DNA of 64,000 nt from Piper betle (lineage: Eukaryota; Streptophyta; Magnoliopsida; Piperales; Piperaceae), in the NCBI GenBank assembly GCA_033002965.1, contig JAURVB010009788.1, positions 1 through 64,000 of the forward strand. Reading direction: 5' to 3'. How positions within the stretch are numbered: position 1 is the first letter of the stretch; each line of letters opens with the position of its first letter. The notes under the pieces were generated by a model. That model saw only the letters and a list, made by a program, of their open reading frames with translations. It had not been told where the DNA came from and ran no database searches. Shown piece after piece: positions 10,826 through 22,480 of this stretch. The translations under genes and the position numbers were made by a program.

Positions 10826-12890
10826 AGGAGTGGCTATGCATTTGAAATTACCATATCATCATTCCCAACGGTCAATTCTTACAAAACTATATGTCGTTTG
10901 GCTGCCAAAGGGTTACTGACCTATTATCGAACTCTACTGAAGAGGCTAATTGTACAATCAGCTGCTGATCGATCAGTCAATTATCAACATAACTCAATGC
11001 TTGCATTCTTCCTTGTTTTCTTTCACTTTGAATTGTGTACAAGTGAGATATGAATCTTACCCTTGAGAGTTTACTGAGTTAAATCATCAAAACCTTAGGC
11101 TCGTCATGGATCTATAGTTTTTTTATCCACTAAAATTGTATTCTTCATCAGTTTATGTACATTACAAAAATTAACAACTCAAGCTAAATTTGTTGTACGT
11201 TGATATGCTGTGCTAATTGCCTTCTAGCTGATCCACAGAATGCAATGCCATGCAAATAAATAAAAATGAAAAAAAAATAAAGAAGAAGAAGAAAAAGAAA
11301 AAAGAAAGAATGAAGAAAATAAAAGGAGCATCAATCAATACAACGTTCAGTCGAACTCTGCCTAATGTATATTGGACATTGTATATAAATCTAACCACGT
11401 ACTTGAGTTGGCATGGAGTGGAGTCAATTACAACCGGACCCGAGTCATTTATATTAAAATTTTAATTATGCAAATAAATAATTGTATGAAATTATAGGGT
11501 ACAGTGGACACAAATTAGGCTCATTACTAATGAGCCACATTATATATATAAATTCCAAGGATGAAATTTTAAGTGTATAGAACCTAAAATAGTCTCCATA
11601 ATTAAATTCACTATAATCCCTATTAAGGTAAGATCTAGTATATTAATAAATATTTGCTTATGACTTTCAATTTTAATTGATTATTTTTTAAAAATGACTA
11701 GAACCATTAATTTATACTTAGGCTAGATCATCAAATATCCTAAACAACTTCATATATATCTTACTTATGCATAATATTTTTTATAAATCAAAATTTTATT
11801 AAATGATGCATAATTTATTTATCCAAATGAATTTTTCAACTCCCTTTGAGGTGAGGTAAGTATAATTGATCAATCAATATTAATCATGCCCGATCTGGTA
11901 CAATAAACGTAAATGATTGCCCACACATTGTGTGGGTTCTTCACTAGTTTTTCTTAAACATAAGATGTAACGGATATTACCAACTGGACTTATTACTTTG
12001 ATATCGGGCAAAAAATTTTGTTTATGAAAATAGCTTTAGGAGAAACACATACCATGAGCTTTTGATTAATATAGATGAAAACAAATAAACTGGTTGTCCC
12101 ATACAGAGCAACATGGAACAAATCCTTACAAAGCTGAATCATTTCATTGAATTAAAGAAACTAATATATATACATTAGAGTACAAATGCGTTAGTTCGGC
12201 TAGTAAGTACTCGAGGAGTTTGTTTGAAATGCTGGGTTTCTGTCCAGGTTTAGTCGGCTCAGCAGCTCGTGCCTGCGAGATTAGAGATCTTGCACTACTA
12301 GAAAATTGAGTATGAGCATCAAAATATTTGCATCGAGCCTTGACAATTTTGGTGTTGATTTTGAATCGAATTTGATTCAAATATATGTCAATTGGCAGGA
12401 GATATATGCAAAAATATTGAGATATATTTTATATTACCTAGAGCATAACGATACACACGAGTAATAACCGGAGAAGGAACCGATGAAGAGTTAGCGGTGG
12501 TTTTCATCTACTAGCCAAAGAATGCAGTCAAGAAAGCACCAAAAAGTTGAAGTGGGTGGTCCGTCGATACTCCTCCTAACGACTGCGTTTTTGTTGATAT
12601 AGCCTCAATCTCATTACTTGACTCGTTCTCGCTTCTGATTATTTCTGGTCTTTTAGTGATCAGATACCAAACTTGTGTGCTGTTTATAGAACTGGAAAAG
12701 AGCGTGTTTGGTTTCAACTTGTCCATGCAAAGTCTGCAAACAGCTCTTGACCAGTATATAGTCAGATTGGGGAAAAAAACTCTTTTACCACTGGTGGTTT
12801 TTTAGGTTTGAAAACCGGTATGGAATCCGCCAGTAGAACTTGGCTCTCAAAATAAATTTGTGTGCAAGGCCTTAACTATGGGCCATTATG
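10826..12890. repeat. Direct duplication, copy A (about 2 kb)
   Basis: Colinear with 15813-18110: both begin 'tatgcatttgaaattacc' and both contain 'gatcgatcagtcaattatc', the purine-rich 'gaaaaaaa...agaagaag' tract (about 11265-11330 and 16250-16320), 'cacacattgtgtgggtt' and the small-gene remnant on the minus strand. Both approach 'gtgcaaggccttaact' on the right. Copy B has extra sequence at about 17330-17620. The left 280 bp look like the tail of a copia-type LTR. Confidence 0.8.
12144..12760 (-). pseudogene. Decayed paralogue A of the unrecognised small gene
   Basis: On the minus strand this segment aligns with the gene at 13587-13916 and with copy B at 17130-17885. The TATA-like TATAAACAG lies upstream. 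The position of the start codon used in the intact paralogue reads ATT here (near 12604), and an in-frame TAG follows the 'FFG' residues near 12511. The downstream part keeps a splice-acceptor-like 'ctcgcag' and a frame with AEPTKPGQ, similar in place to GPTRPG of the intact gene. The reading frame from 12380 (78 aa) is the downstream exon read into intron sequence. I regard it as a pseudogene. Use of a downstream ATG cannot be excluded. Confidence 0.4.
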
Positions 12891-13586
12891 TTAGGTCAAC
12901 AGGAAGATTTTCTAGAAAAGGATCGACACTGATAAATACTTCAAATTAAAGCTTACAATGATATCAATATAAATATACAAACAAACTTTACAAATCAAGT
13001 TCTATCGTGCACACCATTAGTTGAAAAAAAAATCCAAATACAGATTTCAACGGTAATCAACCACATCAAGAAATTCGTAAGAACAATAGACAAATAAAAA
13101 ATTGGGCAGACGATTGCTGGGGAAAGGGGAGGGGGGAGGGGTGGGGGGTTGGGCGAGAGAAGAGAGGGTGGAGTGAGGTAGGCGCCGGTGCCTAGAGCGG
13201 ACGGCTCCCTTTGGGCGGCGGGGGATGGGATTGCCCACACCGAAATGTCACGCTTAGTATAAAAAAATATTATAAAATTTTTTTGACGAAATTACATTAA
13301 ATTTTAAGTTAATTTATACTTATATTAAAATTGAATTCCCTTAAAAATAATTAATTATAAGGATAATAAATAACTAAAAATTATCTAATGTAGGCATCCC
13401 GCGAGCAAGCCACTGATTTGATAAAATAACAAAACTGATAATCAATTATAAAACAATCCATTTCGAACAAGAATCATTACAAAATTATATCATCTCATTT
13501 ATTTACACTGGTAGGCTATTCTTGAACACTGATACTAAAGACAACAAATATACTGCTTGGTGATCATACAGCCGATAGTGACTAGA
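12891..13586. other. Spacer with a G-rich patch, downstream of the small gene
   Basis: AT-rich apart from a GC-rich patch at about 13105-13240. The first bases retain the 'gtgcaaggccttaac...gttaggtcaac' phrase that also precedes the copia LTR at 62958. No gene is supported. The proline-rich ORFs on the minus strand are the complement of the G-runs. Confidence 0.4.
13119..13153 (+). other. Potential G-quadruplex motif
   Basis: Runs of four or more G separated by 1-3 nt loops: GGGG AAA GGGG A GGGGGG A GGGG T GGGGGG TT GGG. This fits the usual G4 pattern on the plus strand. It lies about 440 bp downstream of the small gene's stop codon. Confidence 0.6.
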
Positions 13587-13916
13587 CTAGTTGGTCTGGG
13601 GAGGTCTGTCCGATCCTGTTCCAGGTCTTGTCGGTCCAGCTCGGGTGAGGGACATGGGTTCAATTGCCTGTGGATTAATATTGATTGGTAAGACACTGAA
13701 ATAATAACTAGAGAAGAAGAAAAACTGAGACAATAAGTCTGTCCCATTGTGAAATATAGGAAAACCAAAAACAAGTTGATACGAGCAGACTGTACATACC
13801 CTAGTAGTGATTGATCGAGAACTAGTGCTGATGCTCCTCTCCCTGCCCAACCGTGCAGCCAAGAAAGAAGCACACCATTGAAGAAGACGAAGTAGCTGGT
13901 ACATTGAGGCCTCCAT
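13587..13916 (-). CDS. Unrecognised small protein gene, probably two exons
   Basis: I do not recognise the product. The start at 13916 is chosen because a TATA-like element lies about 50 nt upstream after a purine-rich leader. Two readings are open. Unspliced, it encodes 109 aa. With the GTATGT donor (intron from 13799) and the 'ccacag' acceptor (intron to 13668), it encodes 65 aa as exons 13800-13916 and 13587-13667. The 132-nt intron has no stop and is a multiple of three, so retention keeps the frame. The N-terminus has a short hydrophobic/amphipathic stretch, LLRLLQWCASFLAARLG (residues 8-24), then a Ser/Arg-rich linker. The spliced C-terminus is Pro/Gly/Arg-rich with GPTRPGTGSDRPP. The PTxPG core faintly recalls CEP-type signalling peptides, but the family's terminal residues are absent, so that is not a call. 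Two degraded paralogues flank it. A non-coding transcript is also possible. Confidence 0.4.
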   Translation of the reverse strand: MEASMYQLLRLLQWCASFLAARLGRERSISTSSRSITTRVCTVCSYQLVFGFPIFHNGTDLLSQFFFFSSYYFSVLPININPQAIEPMSLTRAGPTRPGTGSDRPPQTN

Positions 13917-13965
13917 CTATTTGCTAGTTTTCACTCTTCTTTCTTCTTTCTGCTCTTCTCTCAAC

Positions 13966-13972
13966 CTATATA
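13966..13972 (-). promoter_or_regulatory. TATA-like box of the small gene
   Basis: The minus strand reads TATATAG about 50 nt upstream of the ATG at 13916, followed by an AG-rich leader (agagaagagcagaaagaag). Copy B has TATAAATAG at the equivalent place, which supports a conserved promoter position. Confidence 0.45.
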
Positions 13973-13989
13973 TGTAGCTTTGTGGTCGT

Positions 13990-15060
13990 TCGTAACTCGG
14001 AGCGGTTGGTATTTATAGGAAGGAAATGCGCAGCTCCAATGCCTTAACCAGTCCATGGAGACATGCCGCGTCCTAGTCAAAGTAGGCATTCTGACTCTTG
14101 ACTGTTCAATAGTGCGCGTCAATCTTTAGTTTATACCTACTAAATCAATGTCTATTAACAACAACGACAACAAGAACAAAATAAAATAAAATAAAATATA
14201 AAAATCAACCATGTGTACGCCTTGGGAAAAAATATTAAGGATTTGTAGGAAGCTGAAATTAAAATATTTTATAATATACTCCTGGATGAATGTTTGCGGA
14301 TAACACGGGTCAGAGTATTTTTTTAAGGGAACTGCATGAGTCTAGTCACTTTGGTCCGTGCATTGACTTTTACCTGTGATTTACTAAGGTTTCTTCCTTC
14401 TAAGGTGATTTATTAAGTCGGAAAGAAAAAAATATATAATATACAAAAATTTTAAGTAGTCAATCCTTCTAAAAATATATATATTTAATTATTTTATAAA
14501 AATAATATATATAGATAATCAAGAAAATAATTATGATTACCTCCGAATAGCTATCATGTGCCAAAAAAATAATACTTTGTCTTATATTTTTTTCTTTATA
14601 TAGTTTAATTGTTTGAAATATTTCTTTCACATGAGAGATCTAATTTTGTGTAAAAAATACATCACTGCTTTAGAAACTTAAGACTCGGCTCGACTCTGTA
14701 TGTTGTAGAGTACAGTAAATCCAGAGGTAATCAAGTCAATGATGAGTCATTTATAATTTTATATTCAACAAATAAAAAGTTAAGTGTAATTAATGTATGT
14801 CAGGCTGATTGACACTTGGCATTGACAATATGATTCTATCACTTTAAAACATTGATTCTATCACTTTAAAACATTGATTCTATAAAACTCTGAGTCATTT
14901 GCCTGATTGTTTTAGTCTCGCTTCGGTATTAACCCAGATCGAGTTATTTTTATTCAGCTTTCATTGTTGTGTGCTAGTGTACGATATGGTATGAAAGACA
15001 AGGCCTTAGTCTTCCACAATGTTTGATATATTCAGTTGAACACTATGTTGTCAAAACTTT
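13990..15060. other. AT-rich intergenic sequence upstream of the small gene
   Basis: No coding sequence or element termini recognised. It contains a short tandem repeat at 14832-14887 and AT-rich runs around 14440-14520. The part next to 13990 would be the upstream region of the minus-strand small gene. Confidence 0.4.
14832..14887. repeat. 22-bp tandem repeat, 2.5 copies
   Basis: The unit gattctatcactttaaaaca(tt) starts at 14832 and 14854, and partially at 14876. Confidence 0.85.
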
Positions 15061-15812
15061 TACATAATTAAATATTAAGACTGCATCCTTCGCATGTTTA
15101 GTGTGCATTGTGTGTGGTCAAACCCCTTTTCGTCAACCCACGCCCTTGTGTTACTCATGACACTGATTTTGAGGTCACCGTCGGCCACCCTATGGTGAAA
15201 GCTCTAGGTGTATATTTTCTACATTTAGCACAAAGGCACCCAACCTTAGGGATTTTTTTGAATTTTTTGCTCTTCCATTGCGACCCAAGGGCGCTTGCCA
15301 GCGCTTTAATGCCAAGATCCAAGATTTACTTTTTCCCGTGGATGCAAAGGCGCTTGTCCAATGCCCTTGTGCCATTGAGGTTGCGTTAGCGTGTGGAGCT
15401 CTTCCAATGCACCAGATCAATGCTGGTGTGACTGGTGTACGACCACATTACCCAGCCCGGGGTCCTTGTACCCAATAATTTTCCCCTTCTCTTTAAAAGT
15501 CGACCTTTCACCCCATTTTTTACATTTTTTTCTTTTCCCTCCGACCTCCACCCATCTCTCTCTCTTCTCCGCTTTCTCCTGCACCTTCCTAGCTCTCTTC
15601 CTAACCTCTCTAGCCCACCTTCCTCACTCTCTTCCAGACCTCTCTAGCCCCTACAAGTGGTAGGTTTTGGGTTGAGGTAAAAAGCCCCAAAAACCTCCTC
15701 CTTGACTTTAGTGAGGTAAAGTTTCCTCCTTTTTACTCTTTTCTCCTGTTTGCTGGTTTGTTTGCATGCATTTTTGTTGTATTTGCATTTTTAGATGATT
15801 TTATAAAAAACT
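15060..15812 (+). mobile_element. Truncated gypsy (Tekay-like) LTR, 5' half, plus orientation
   Basis: It shows the same order of landmarks as 3080-3640: a 'cgcatg...tgtgtg' start region, a long C/T-rich leader (15480-15650) and then 'gtggtaggttttgggttgagg' with a compensating 'ccccaaaaacctcc'. In the 3 kb LTR the equivalent is 'ggtggtaggttttgaggttgg'. The small ORFs over the C/T-rich leader (Ser/Pro/Leu-rich) are composition artefacts. The fragment is cut at the start of duplication copy B. Confidence 0.5.
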
Positions 15813-18110
15813 AGTGGTTATGCATTTGAAATTACCATATCATCATTCCCAACGGTCAATTCTTACAAAACTATACGTCGTTTGGCTGCCAAAGGGTTAC
15901 TGACTTATTATTGAACTCCACTGAATAGGTTAATTGTACAATCAGCTATTGATCGATCAGTCAATTATCAACATAACTCAATGCTTGCATTCTCCTTGTT
16001 TTCTTTCACTTTGAATTGTGTACAAGTGAGATATGAATCTTACCCTAGAGAGTTTACTGAGTTGAACCATCAAAACCTTAGGCTCTTGATGGATCTATAG
16101 ATTTTTTATCCACAAAAATTGTATTCTTCATCAGCTTATATATGTACATTACAAAAATGAACAACTCGAACTGAATTTGTTGTACGTTGATATGTTGTGC
16201 TAATTGCCTTCTTGCTGATCCACAGAATGCAATGCCATGCAAATAAATAAGAATGAAAAAAATATAAAGAATAAGAAGAGGAAGAAACAAGAAAGAAAGA
16301 AGAAAATAAGAGCAGCATCAATCAATACAACATTCAGTCGTACTCATGCCTTAATGTATAATGGACATTGTATAAAAACTCTAAACTCGTACTCGAGTCG
16401 GCATGGAGTGGAGTCAATTCCAATATGACTCGGAGTCATTTATATTAAAATTTTAATTGTATAGATAAATTGTTGTATAAAATTATATGGTACAATGGAC
16501 ACAAATTAGGCTCATTACACATAGCCCACACTATATATACACTCCCAGGATGAAATTTTAAGTGGATAGAACCTAAAATTCTCTAAATAGTTAATTTCAC
16601 TCTAATACTTACTTCGGGTAAGATCTATTATATTAATAAGGATATACTTATGATCTTTAATTTTGGTTAACTATTTTTTTAAAAATGACTAGACCGATTA
16701 ATTTTGTAAAACAAAATTTATTAAATGATACGTAATTTATTTATCCAAATTAATTTTTCAACTTCCTTTCAGTGAGTTAAGTATAACTGATCAATCGATA
16801 ATAATCATGCCCGATTTGGTGCAATAAACGTATATGGTTGCCCACACATTGTGTGGGTTGTTGACTAGTTTTTCTTAAACATAAGATGTAACAGATATTA
16901 CCAACTGGACTTATTACTTTAATATCGGGCAAAATTTTTGTTTATGAAAATAGCTTTAGGAGAAATACATCCCATGAGCTTTTGATTAATATAGATGAAA
17001 ACAAATAAACATGGAACAAATCCTTACAAAGCTGAATCATTTCATTGAATTAAAGAAACTAGTATATATACATTAGAGTACAAATGCTTTAGTTCGGCTA
17101 CGTAAGTGCTCGAGGAGTTTGTTTGAGGCGCTGGGTTTTTGTCCAGGTTTAGTCGGCCCAGCAGCTCGTCCCTGCGAGATTAGAGATCTTGCACTACTAC
17201 AAAATTGAGTATGAGCATCTAACATATTTGCATTGAGCCTTGACAATTTTGGTGTTGATTTTGAATCGAATTTGAATCAAATATATGTCAATAGACTGGA
17301 GATATATACAAAAATATTGAGATATATTTTATATCGATATTAGCCTCGACATTGTTTTAAATTTAAAATTGTTGTAAATATCGATGTAAATTCCATGCTA
17401 TTATTTGAACTTTATAAATAATTTAATTTAAGTTTGAATTTTTTTAATTTTTATTTAGATTATATTATAAAATAAAGTTATTAAAAATTAAAAAGTAAAA
17501 AATTTCTCCCAAAATTTGAAATAATATCTAGATTAGCACAAACTTTTTATTAGCAAGCATCTAGTAGCGTCGTCACATACATGAATTGTACGATCTAATA
17601 ATATTGTTGCACTATATGCTATACCAAGAGCATAACGATACACACGAGTAATTAACGTAGAAGGAGCGGATGAAGAGTTATTGGTAGTTTTCATCTCCTA
17701 GCCAAAGAAAGCAACCAGGAAAGCAGCAAAACGTTGAAGATGATGAAGTAGGTGGTACATCCATACTCCTAACGACTGCGTTTTCGTTGATATAGCCTCC
17801 ATCTCATTACTTGACTCGTTCTCGCTTCTGATTATTTCTGGTCTTTAGTGATCATATGCCAAACTTGTGTGCTATTTATAGAACTGGAAAAGAGCGTGTT
17901 TGGTTTCAACTTGTGCATGCAAAGTCTGCAAACAACTCTTGACCAATATATAGTCAGATTGGGAAAAAAATTCTTTGCTCATTGGTGGTTTTTTTAAGTG
18001 ACCATTGTTGAATATTTCAGTCTTCTGTTAAGGTTTAAAAACCGGGATGGAATCCGCCAGTAGAATTTAGCTCCCAAAATAAACTTATGTGCAAGGCCTT
18101 AACTAAACAG
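15813..18110. repeat. Direct duplication, copy B
   Basis: Second copy of 10826-12890. It differs by an extra AT-rich block of about 290 bp (17330-17620) absent from copy A, lying in what would be the intron of the small gene, and by small indels. Its right edge runs into the copia LTR at 18156, whereas copy A's equivalent has no copia insertion. Confidence 0.8.
17130..17885 (-). pseudogene. Decayed paralogue B of the unrecognised small gene
   Basis: The minus strand has TATAAATAG near 17873-17881 and keeps the ATG at 17802. The first frame reads MEA, then a short insertion, then MYHLLHHLQRFAAFLVAFFG, colinear with the intact gene's MYQLLRLLQWCASFLAARLG. It meets TAG exactly where the intact gene has AGG (Arg). 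After the stop comes ATGAAAAC..., as in copy A. The putative intron carries about 290 bp of extra AT-rich sequence, and the downstream exon remnant ends near 17130. The premature stop and inserted intron material indicate a pseudogene, unless the peptide is only the first 34 residues. Confidence 0.4.
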
Positions 18111-18155
18111 GACGATTTTGAATGAAAATGCCGTTTTCGCTTTCATATAAACAGT

Positions 18156-19892
18156 TGAAATATCCTATGGAAAATAAAACTTTAACACCCAAGTAGAAAG
18201 AGATCGAAAGAATTCAATCCAAACTTAATTAAAACTGATTGTGAAATAATGATAACTGAGTTATGCAATTATAAATCTGATAAAACTATAATTGATTTAT
18301 TAACAAATTTATAATCAATCTTATATATTGACAAACTTATCAAACTATGCATAAGTTGTGGGAGAAATAAGTTAAGCAAATTAGATTAAAGGAAAGTAAT
18401 AAATACAAATAGTGTACATAAGGATTTTTTAAGAGGTTTTCAATTAGCACGTCTTTTATTTTATATTATTATGTCTTATAGTCTATGGTCAAATGAAATA
18501 AGTGTTATAACCTAAATGTACAACCACTTATCTTTCACTAAGTAGAACCCAAGTTTTTCATAACCCACTTGTCCTTTCCTGCACTCAACCCCGAGTCGGC
18601 TTTAAAAGCCACACACTTGTCTTTGACCGTTAGCACCTAACTTGACTTAATAAGCCGAAACTAGACACTTACTATTACAATAGTAATCAACCTCACTTTA
18701 CACCCGGAGTGTACAACAGCCCTTAGTGCAAACATATACTACAAGATCACACCCGATCTTATTTACAATAATTCCTCATAAGATCAATAAGATCTTTTCC
18801 ATAAAATTCACTTAAAAAATTTAAATCTAATCAATTGTAGCATACTCTCTTTAATCTAAAAGTTGAGAACTTGGAAAATGTAATTTTATCAAAGCATACC
18901 TAATCTAAAATCTCAATTATAAATCTTTCTTCCTTTTTTTTTCTTATGACTACACTATTAAATCTTTGACCTTTTCTTCATAGACCAAACCTCATATTTA
19001 TAGTCATATAGTCCACAACTCTATCAACCACTTGAGCAATTAATGTTGAGGTTTCTCCAAAATCCTACACTAATTTCTTTCTCATGCCTGAATTCAAATT
19101 CATAGAAGTCCAAAGCTTTAGGCTCCACCTAGACATTCCAGTTTTCAAGATTATACCTAAGCTTTAGCATATGTCCAAGTCCAACTCCAAGACTTCAAGA
19201 CTGAGACAAACATCATTGCCAATGACTTCAACTCCACAACATATTCACAATAACATGTCCAAATTCAATCTGAAATGTTACAAAATTCTGAATCATTTCA
19301 ATCACAATTGAATATTGAATTAACTTTCTCTAGTCCCTATCATAAAGCAATTCATCATGCCTACAACAATATGTCCACGTTTAAGCTCCCTAAACTTGTC
19401 CATTGTGAGTCCACCATAGTTTTCGTAATTTTCCACCACTTCATTCCAATTCAAATTTCATATTGAATGAACTAAGATTTCCAATTGTTGTCTTATTAGT
19501 TCCTCTATAAGTCCAAGTTGTAGTTCTAAGGTGTGTTCCAAACACCCCAACTACTAATTTATGATTAGGCCAATTAAACTATGTTCATAAGATAATTGAC
19601 CGAAAGTCCAAGACCACCACATTTGTCCAAGAACTTGTTTAAGCCTGAATATCAAAACCAAACCTTAACTTCCAAGTTCAAGTCCATATCTTGAGTTCAT
19701 TTTGTTCCATATTGTGTCCACGTTACTTGTTTAAGTTGTCTACAACTTTGGCCCAATTTATAGATTGATGTCCACACATGTTCATAACTGCATGTACAAA
19801 CTTTATCATTAATATCACTTAGCCAAACTCATAAGTTGAGCTTCATCATCAAAATAAGATAGCTTCATAAACACTAAGCCATAGGCTTAACA
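18156..19892 (-). repeat. Copia 3' LTR (unit 1)
   Basis: About 1.74 kb. The left edge TGAAATATCC parallels TGAAAGATTT at 22737, 36611 and 63043. The right edge GGCTTAACA is followed by the polypurine tract complement 'atctcccc'. It contains phrases shared by all copies: 'ataaggattttttaagagg', 'aacctaaatgtacaaccac', 'gaattcaaattcatagaag'. Here the GAATTCAAATTC site is uninterrupted, giving the empty-site reference for the nested LTR element. Confidence 0.75.
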
Positions 19893-20215
19893 ATCTCCCC
19901 ATCTTTTGTGATGACAACTTAACTTATCACTTTGTCTTTAATCAAATATTTTATCATTAAATGATTAGGTCCATATGACTTCAATCTCCGATTCCAAAAT
20001 TACCTTTGTTTTAATTCATTGAGAATCACCTTAGAATAATATTTATATTTCGAACCATTAATTATGTTTCATCATTAAAATCAAAATGCCAACAAGTCCA
20101 AGACTCTACAATCTCCCCTTTTTGATGATGGGAACATATGTAGTTTCTTATAATACAATTTGTAGGGTAATTCTTATGAAGCATTTGCTTAAATATTATA
20201 CTCCCCCTTGAAGCA
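19891..20215 (-). other. Multiple polypurine tracts of the copia element
   Basis: On the minus strand there are three PPT-like runs: AAAAGATGGGGAGATTG next to the 3' LTR, AAAAAGGGGAGATTGT at about 20108-20123, and CTTCAAGGGGGAGTAT at about 20200-20215. Repeated PPTs just upstream of the 3' LTR are a known hallmark of Sireviruses. The 90-aa ORF at 20062-20334 overlaps them and shows no domain. Confidence 0.6.
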
Positions 20216-20719
20216 AGCTTACTACCGATTAAGAACAACTTTCCAAGCTCTCCCCTCTTGATTCTCTGCACACAAAACTTTATTTGATCACATGGCACAA
20301 TCTTCCTCTTAAATAAGACGTAAACTCTCCTCATTTGTTACATCAAAAAAGGTAACTTTGACACATACAAAACAATGTTAGTCCATGTGCAAATTTTAAA
20401 ATATCATTAAATCTAAAGAGTTGTCATCCATAATCTCATATTGTAACCTTACTAGGAGAATATCTTGAAAAATCAAGATAGAAACTAATCCAAAAATAAA
20501 ACTTAAATAATCAAAGTTCAAACCATGGTTGATCCAAAAGAAAAACCAACCGAAAGTGAAAACACAACCAAATTACAAGATGTGATTAAATCAAAGTCAT
20601 AACCCCAAACTGTTTTTTTTAAAACCAATCAAGAAAACATTGGTTAATCATCTTAATTTCCAATTTATTTATCATATAAATCACGGTAATAAATTTATCC
20701 ATTTGTATGAGCTAGAAAG

Positions 20720-22480
20720 AATATATAGTTTAAGAACCCATTTCACGATGTCATAGTTAACCAATAGTTTTCCATTGCATCTGGCCTTTACATGTTCATA
20801 CTTACCACAATAATTGCAAGTAGGTCATTTTGAAATTTGATTGTGAAACGTTTAAACTTTGGCTTTACCTTTTGTTTTGTGAAAGCTTAAAATAGTATGA
20901 TGCCTTTTTTTATAGCTTTGAGTTCCTCCACCTTTCCTAAACAATTATGTGAAGAAGATGTTTTAATAAATATGACAATTAACCGGGAAATATCATAAAT
21001 AACAAGCTTTCAATATTTTCTATCACAAATGACCAAAATATTAGATATTGCTAGATCTCAAAGTTTTATTTCCCACATAACCAATTTATTTTAAAACAAT
21101 TTTACTCAAAATAATTATTTTATTGACATCAATGCACTTAGTCTAACGTTAAATTTTCTAAAACATATTCTTTTGTGTGTTTTATATAATGAATGACATT
21201 ACATTTATTTTTTTAAAAATATGGATAATAAATATTTTTTCGAATAAAACAAACGTTTTAATTATTAATAAAATGTCACAATTTCAAATTAAAATTTCAA
21301 ACATCTAAAAATATATATTATTTATTTATTTTTTATTTTTGATGGCCTGAAATTTAATTTTCTTTTTAATTGTCCAAAATTCAATAAAAAATGTTTTGTT
21401 TTTTTGATTTTTTAGCTCATCATTAATATAGTTTTATAATCTATTTAATATATATCAGTTAATTTTTATTTTCATATATAAAGTTAGCAAAAAAATATAA
21501 GTTTTATCTATTATATATTATGGTATTAGTAAAAATAAATCTTATGTGTATTTTTGTCATTATTGAAAAAATGATAAAATTTGGTTGTAATTGATATGAA
21601 AATTTTAAAAATGGCTATTTCTAATATAATTTTATAAACTTGGCTATTTTTGATAAAGAAACTTTGAAATGTGGCTATTTGTGATATTTTCCCTTGTTAT
21701 GCTAATAATTTTACCTTTACATCTTTCAACACCAAATTTAGGTTTGCAAAGAAGACTCTGTTGCTGCAACAATATACTTAAAAGTTCATTTGTAGAGATT
21801 AACTAATCACGTTCTTACTCTCAAGTTCGGCTACTTTGTTTTTGAGCTTCTTGTTATCCGATTAAAGAGTCTCAACTTTTTTCTCTTGTTCCTCATTTTT
21901 CAAAAATGTTGTCCCACACAAATTCCTTAAAGTCCTTGTTGTTCATTAGAATCTTGATTGTTTTTTCATATATTTCTTGAAGATTATCATCTTTATTTTC
22001 TTCTTTATCATGAGTCATAAGACTGAAAATTTTGTTAATCGCATCATCAATAATGCTAGACATAGAAGATTTACATCTATCTTTTTTATTTACATCACAC
22101 AATTGACTTATGATCAATAAATTATCCTTATGACCTTCCACAAGAGAAACATTTTCTATAGATGAAAACTTGCCAACAATTCATTTTCTATTTATTTTCT
22201 CTTTAACATTATCACGAAAATAACACTTCCCACATTTTGAGATTCAACACAAGTAAAGATGGATGGATCCCAAGTCATTTTTCTAAAATAACCATTATCT
22301 AAATACCACATGATATGATCATTAGACATGGTACAAGATCCAATTTAACATGCAACCTTAGATACCCACTTCAATTATAATGTTTCATGCGGAATCTCAA
22401 ATTACACACATAAGATAAATGACTAATTTTACCACAAGTGAACCACATAGGATAAAGTTTAGAGTTTACTTGATTTAGAG
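20720..22480 (-). pseudogene. Copia gag / protease / pre-integrase remnants, non-canonical order
   Basis: Reading along the minus strand there is a zinc knuckle near 22440 (first Cys lost: WFTCGKISHLSYVC), then WYLDNGYFRKMTW near 22310, which corresponds to the copia protease signature WYLDSG with Ser changed to Asn. Next is GHKDNLLIISQLCD (frame 22141-21893), the pre-integrase signature. A lysine/glutamate-rich coil (DKEENKDDNLQEIYEKT) follows in the same frame. After a MITE insertion comes a second zinc knuckle, CNYCGKYEHVKARC, with a downstream WVLK near 20740. In standard Sireviruses the coil precedes the knuckle and the protease follows. Here protease and pre-integrase precede the coil. 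Many stops and frame changes make it non-functional. Confidence 0.55.
20985..21693. mobile_element. MITE, Mutator-like by its termini
   Basis: Terminal inverted repeats: the left end reads GGGAAATATCATAAATAAC. The right end is its complement with few changes (GGGAAAATATCACAAATAGC when reverse-complemented). The interior is very AT-rich and non-coding. It is absent from the same place in unit 2 (about 35512-35525, where 'acaattgataatttt' runs through), so it inserted after the large duplication. A clean target duplication was not found. TTATG near 20946 and near 21697-21701 is possible. Confidence 0.6.

Noticed and set aside
13587..13916. Calling the small gene a CEP- or CLE-type peptide precursor
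   Set aside because: Only a PTxPG core is shared. The conserved C-terminal residues and a convincing signal peptide are missing.
15391..15663. Ser/Pro/Leu-rich 70-90-aa plus ORFs
   Set aside because: Overlapping frames over a pyrimidine-rich LTR leader, with no domain.
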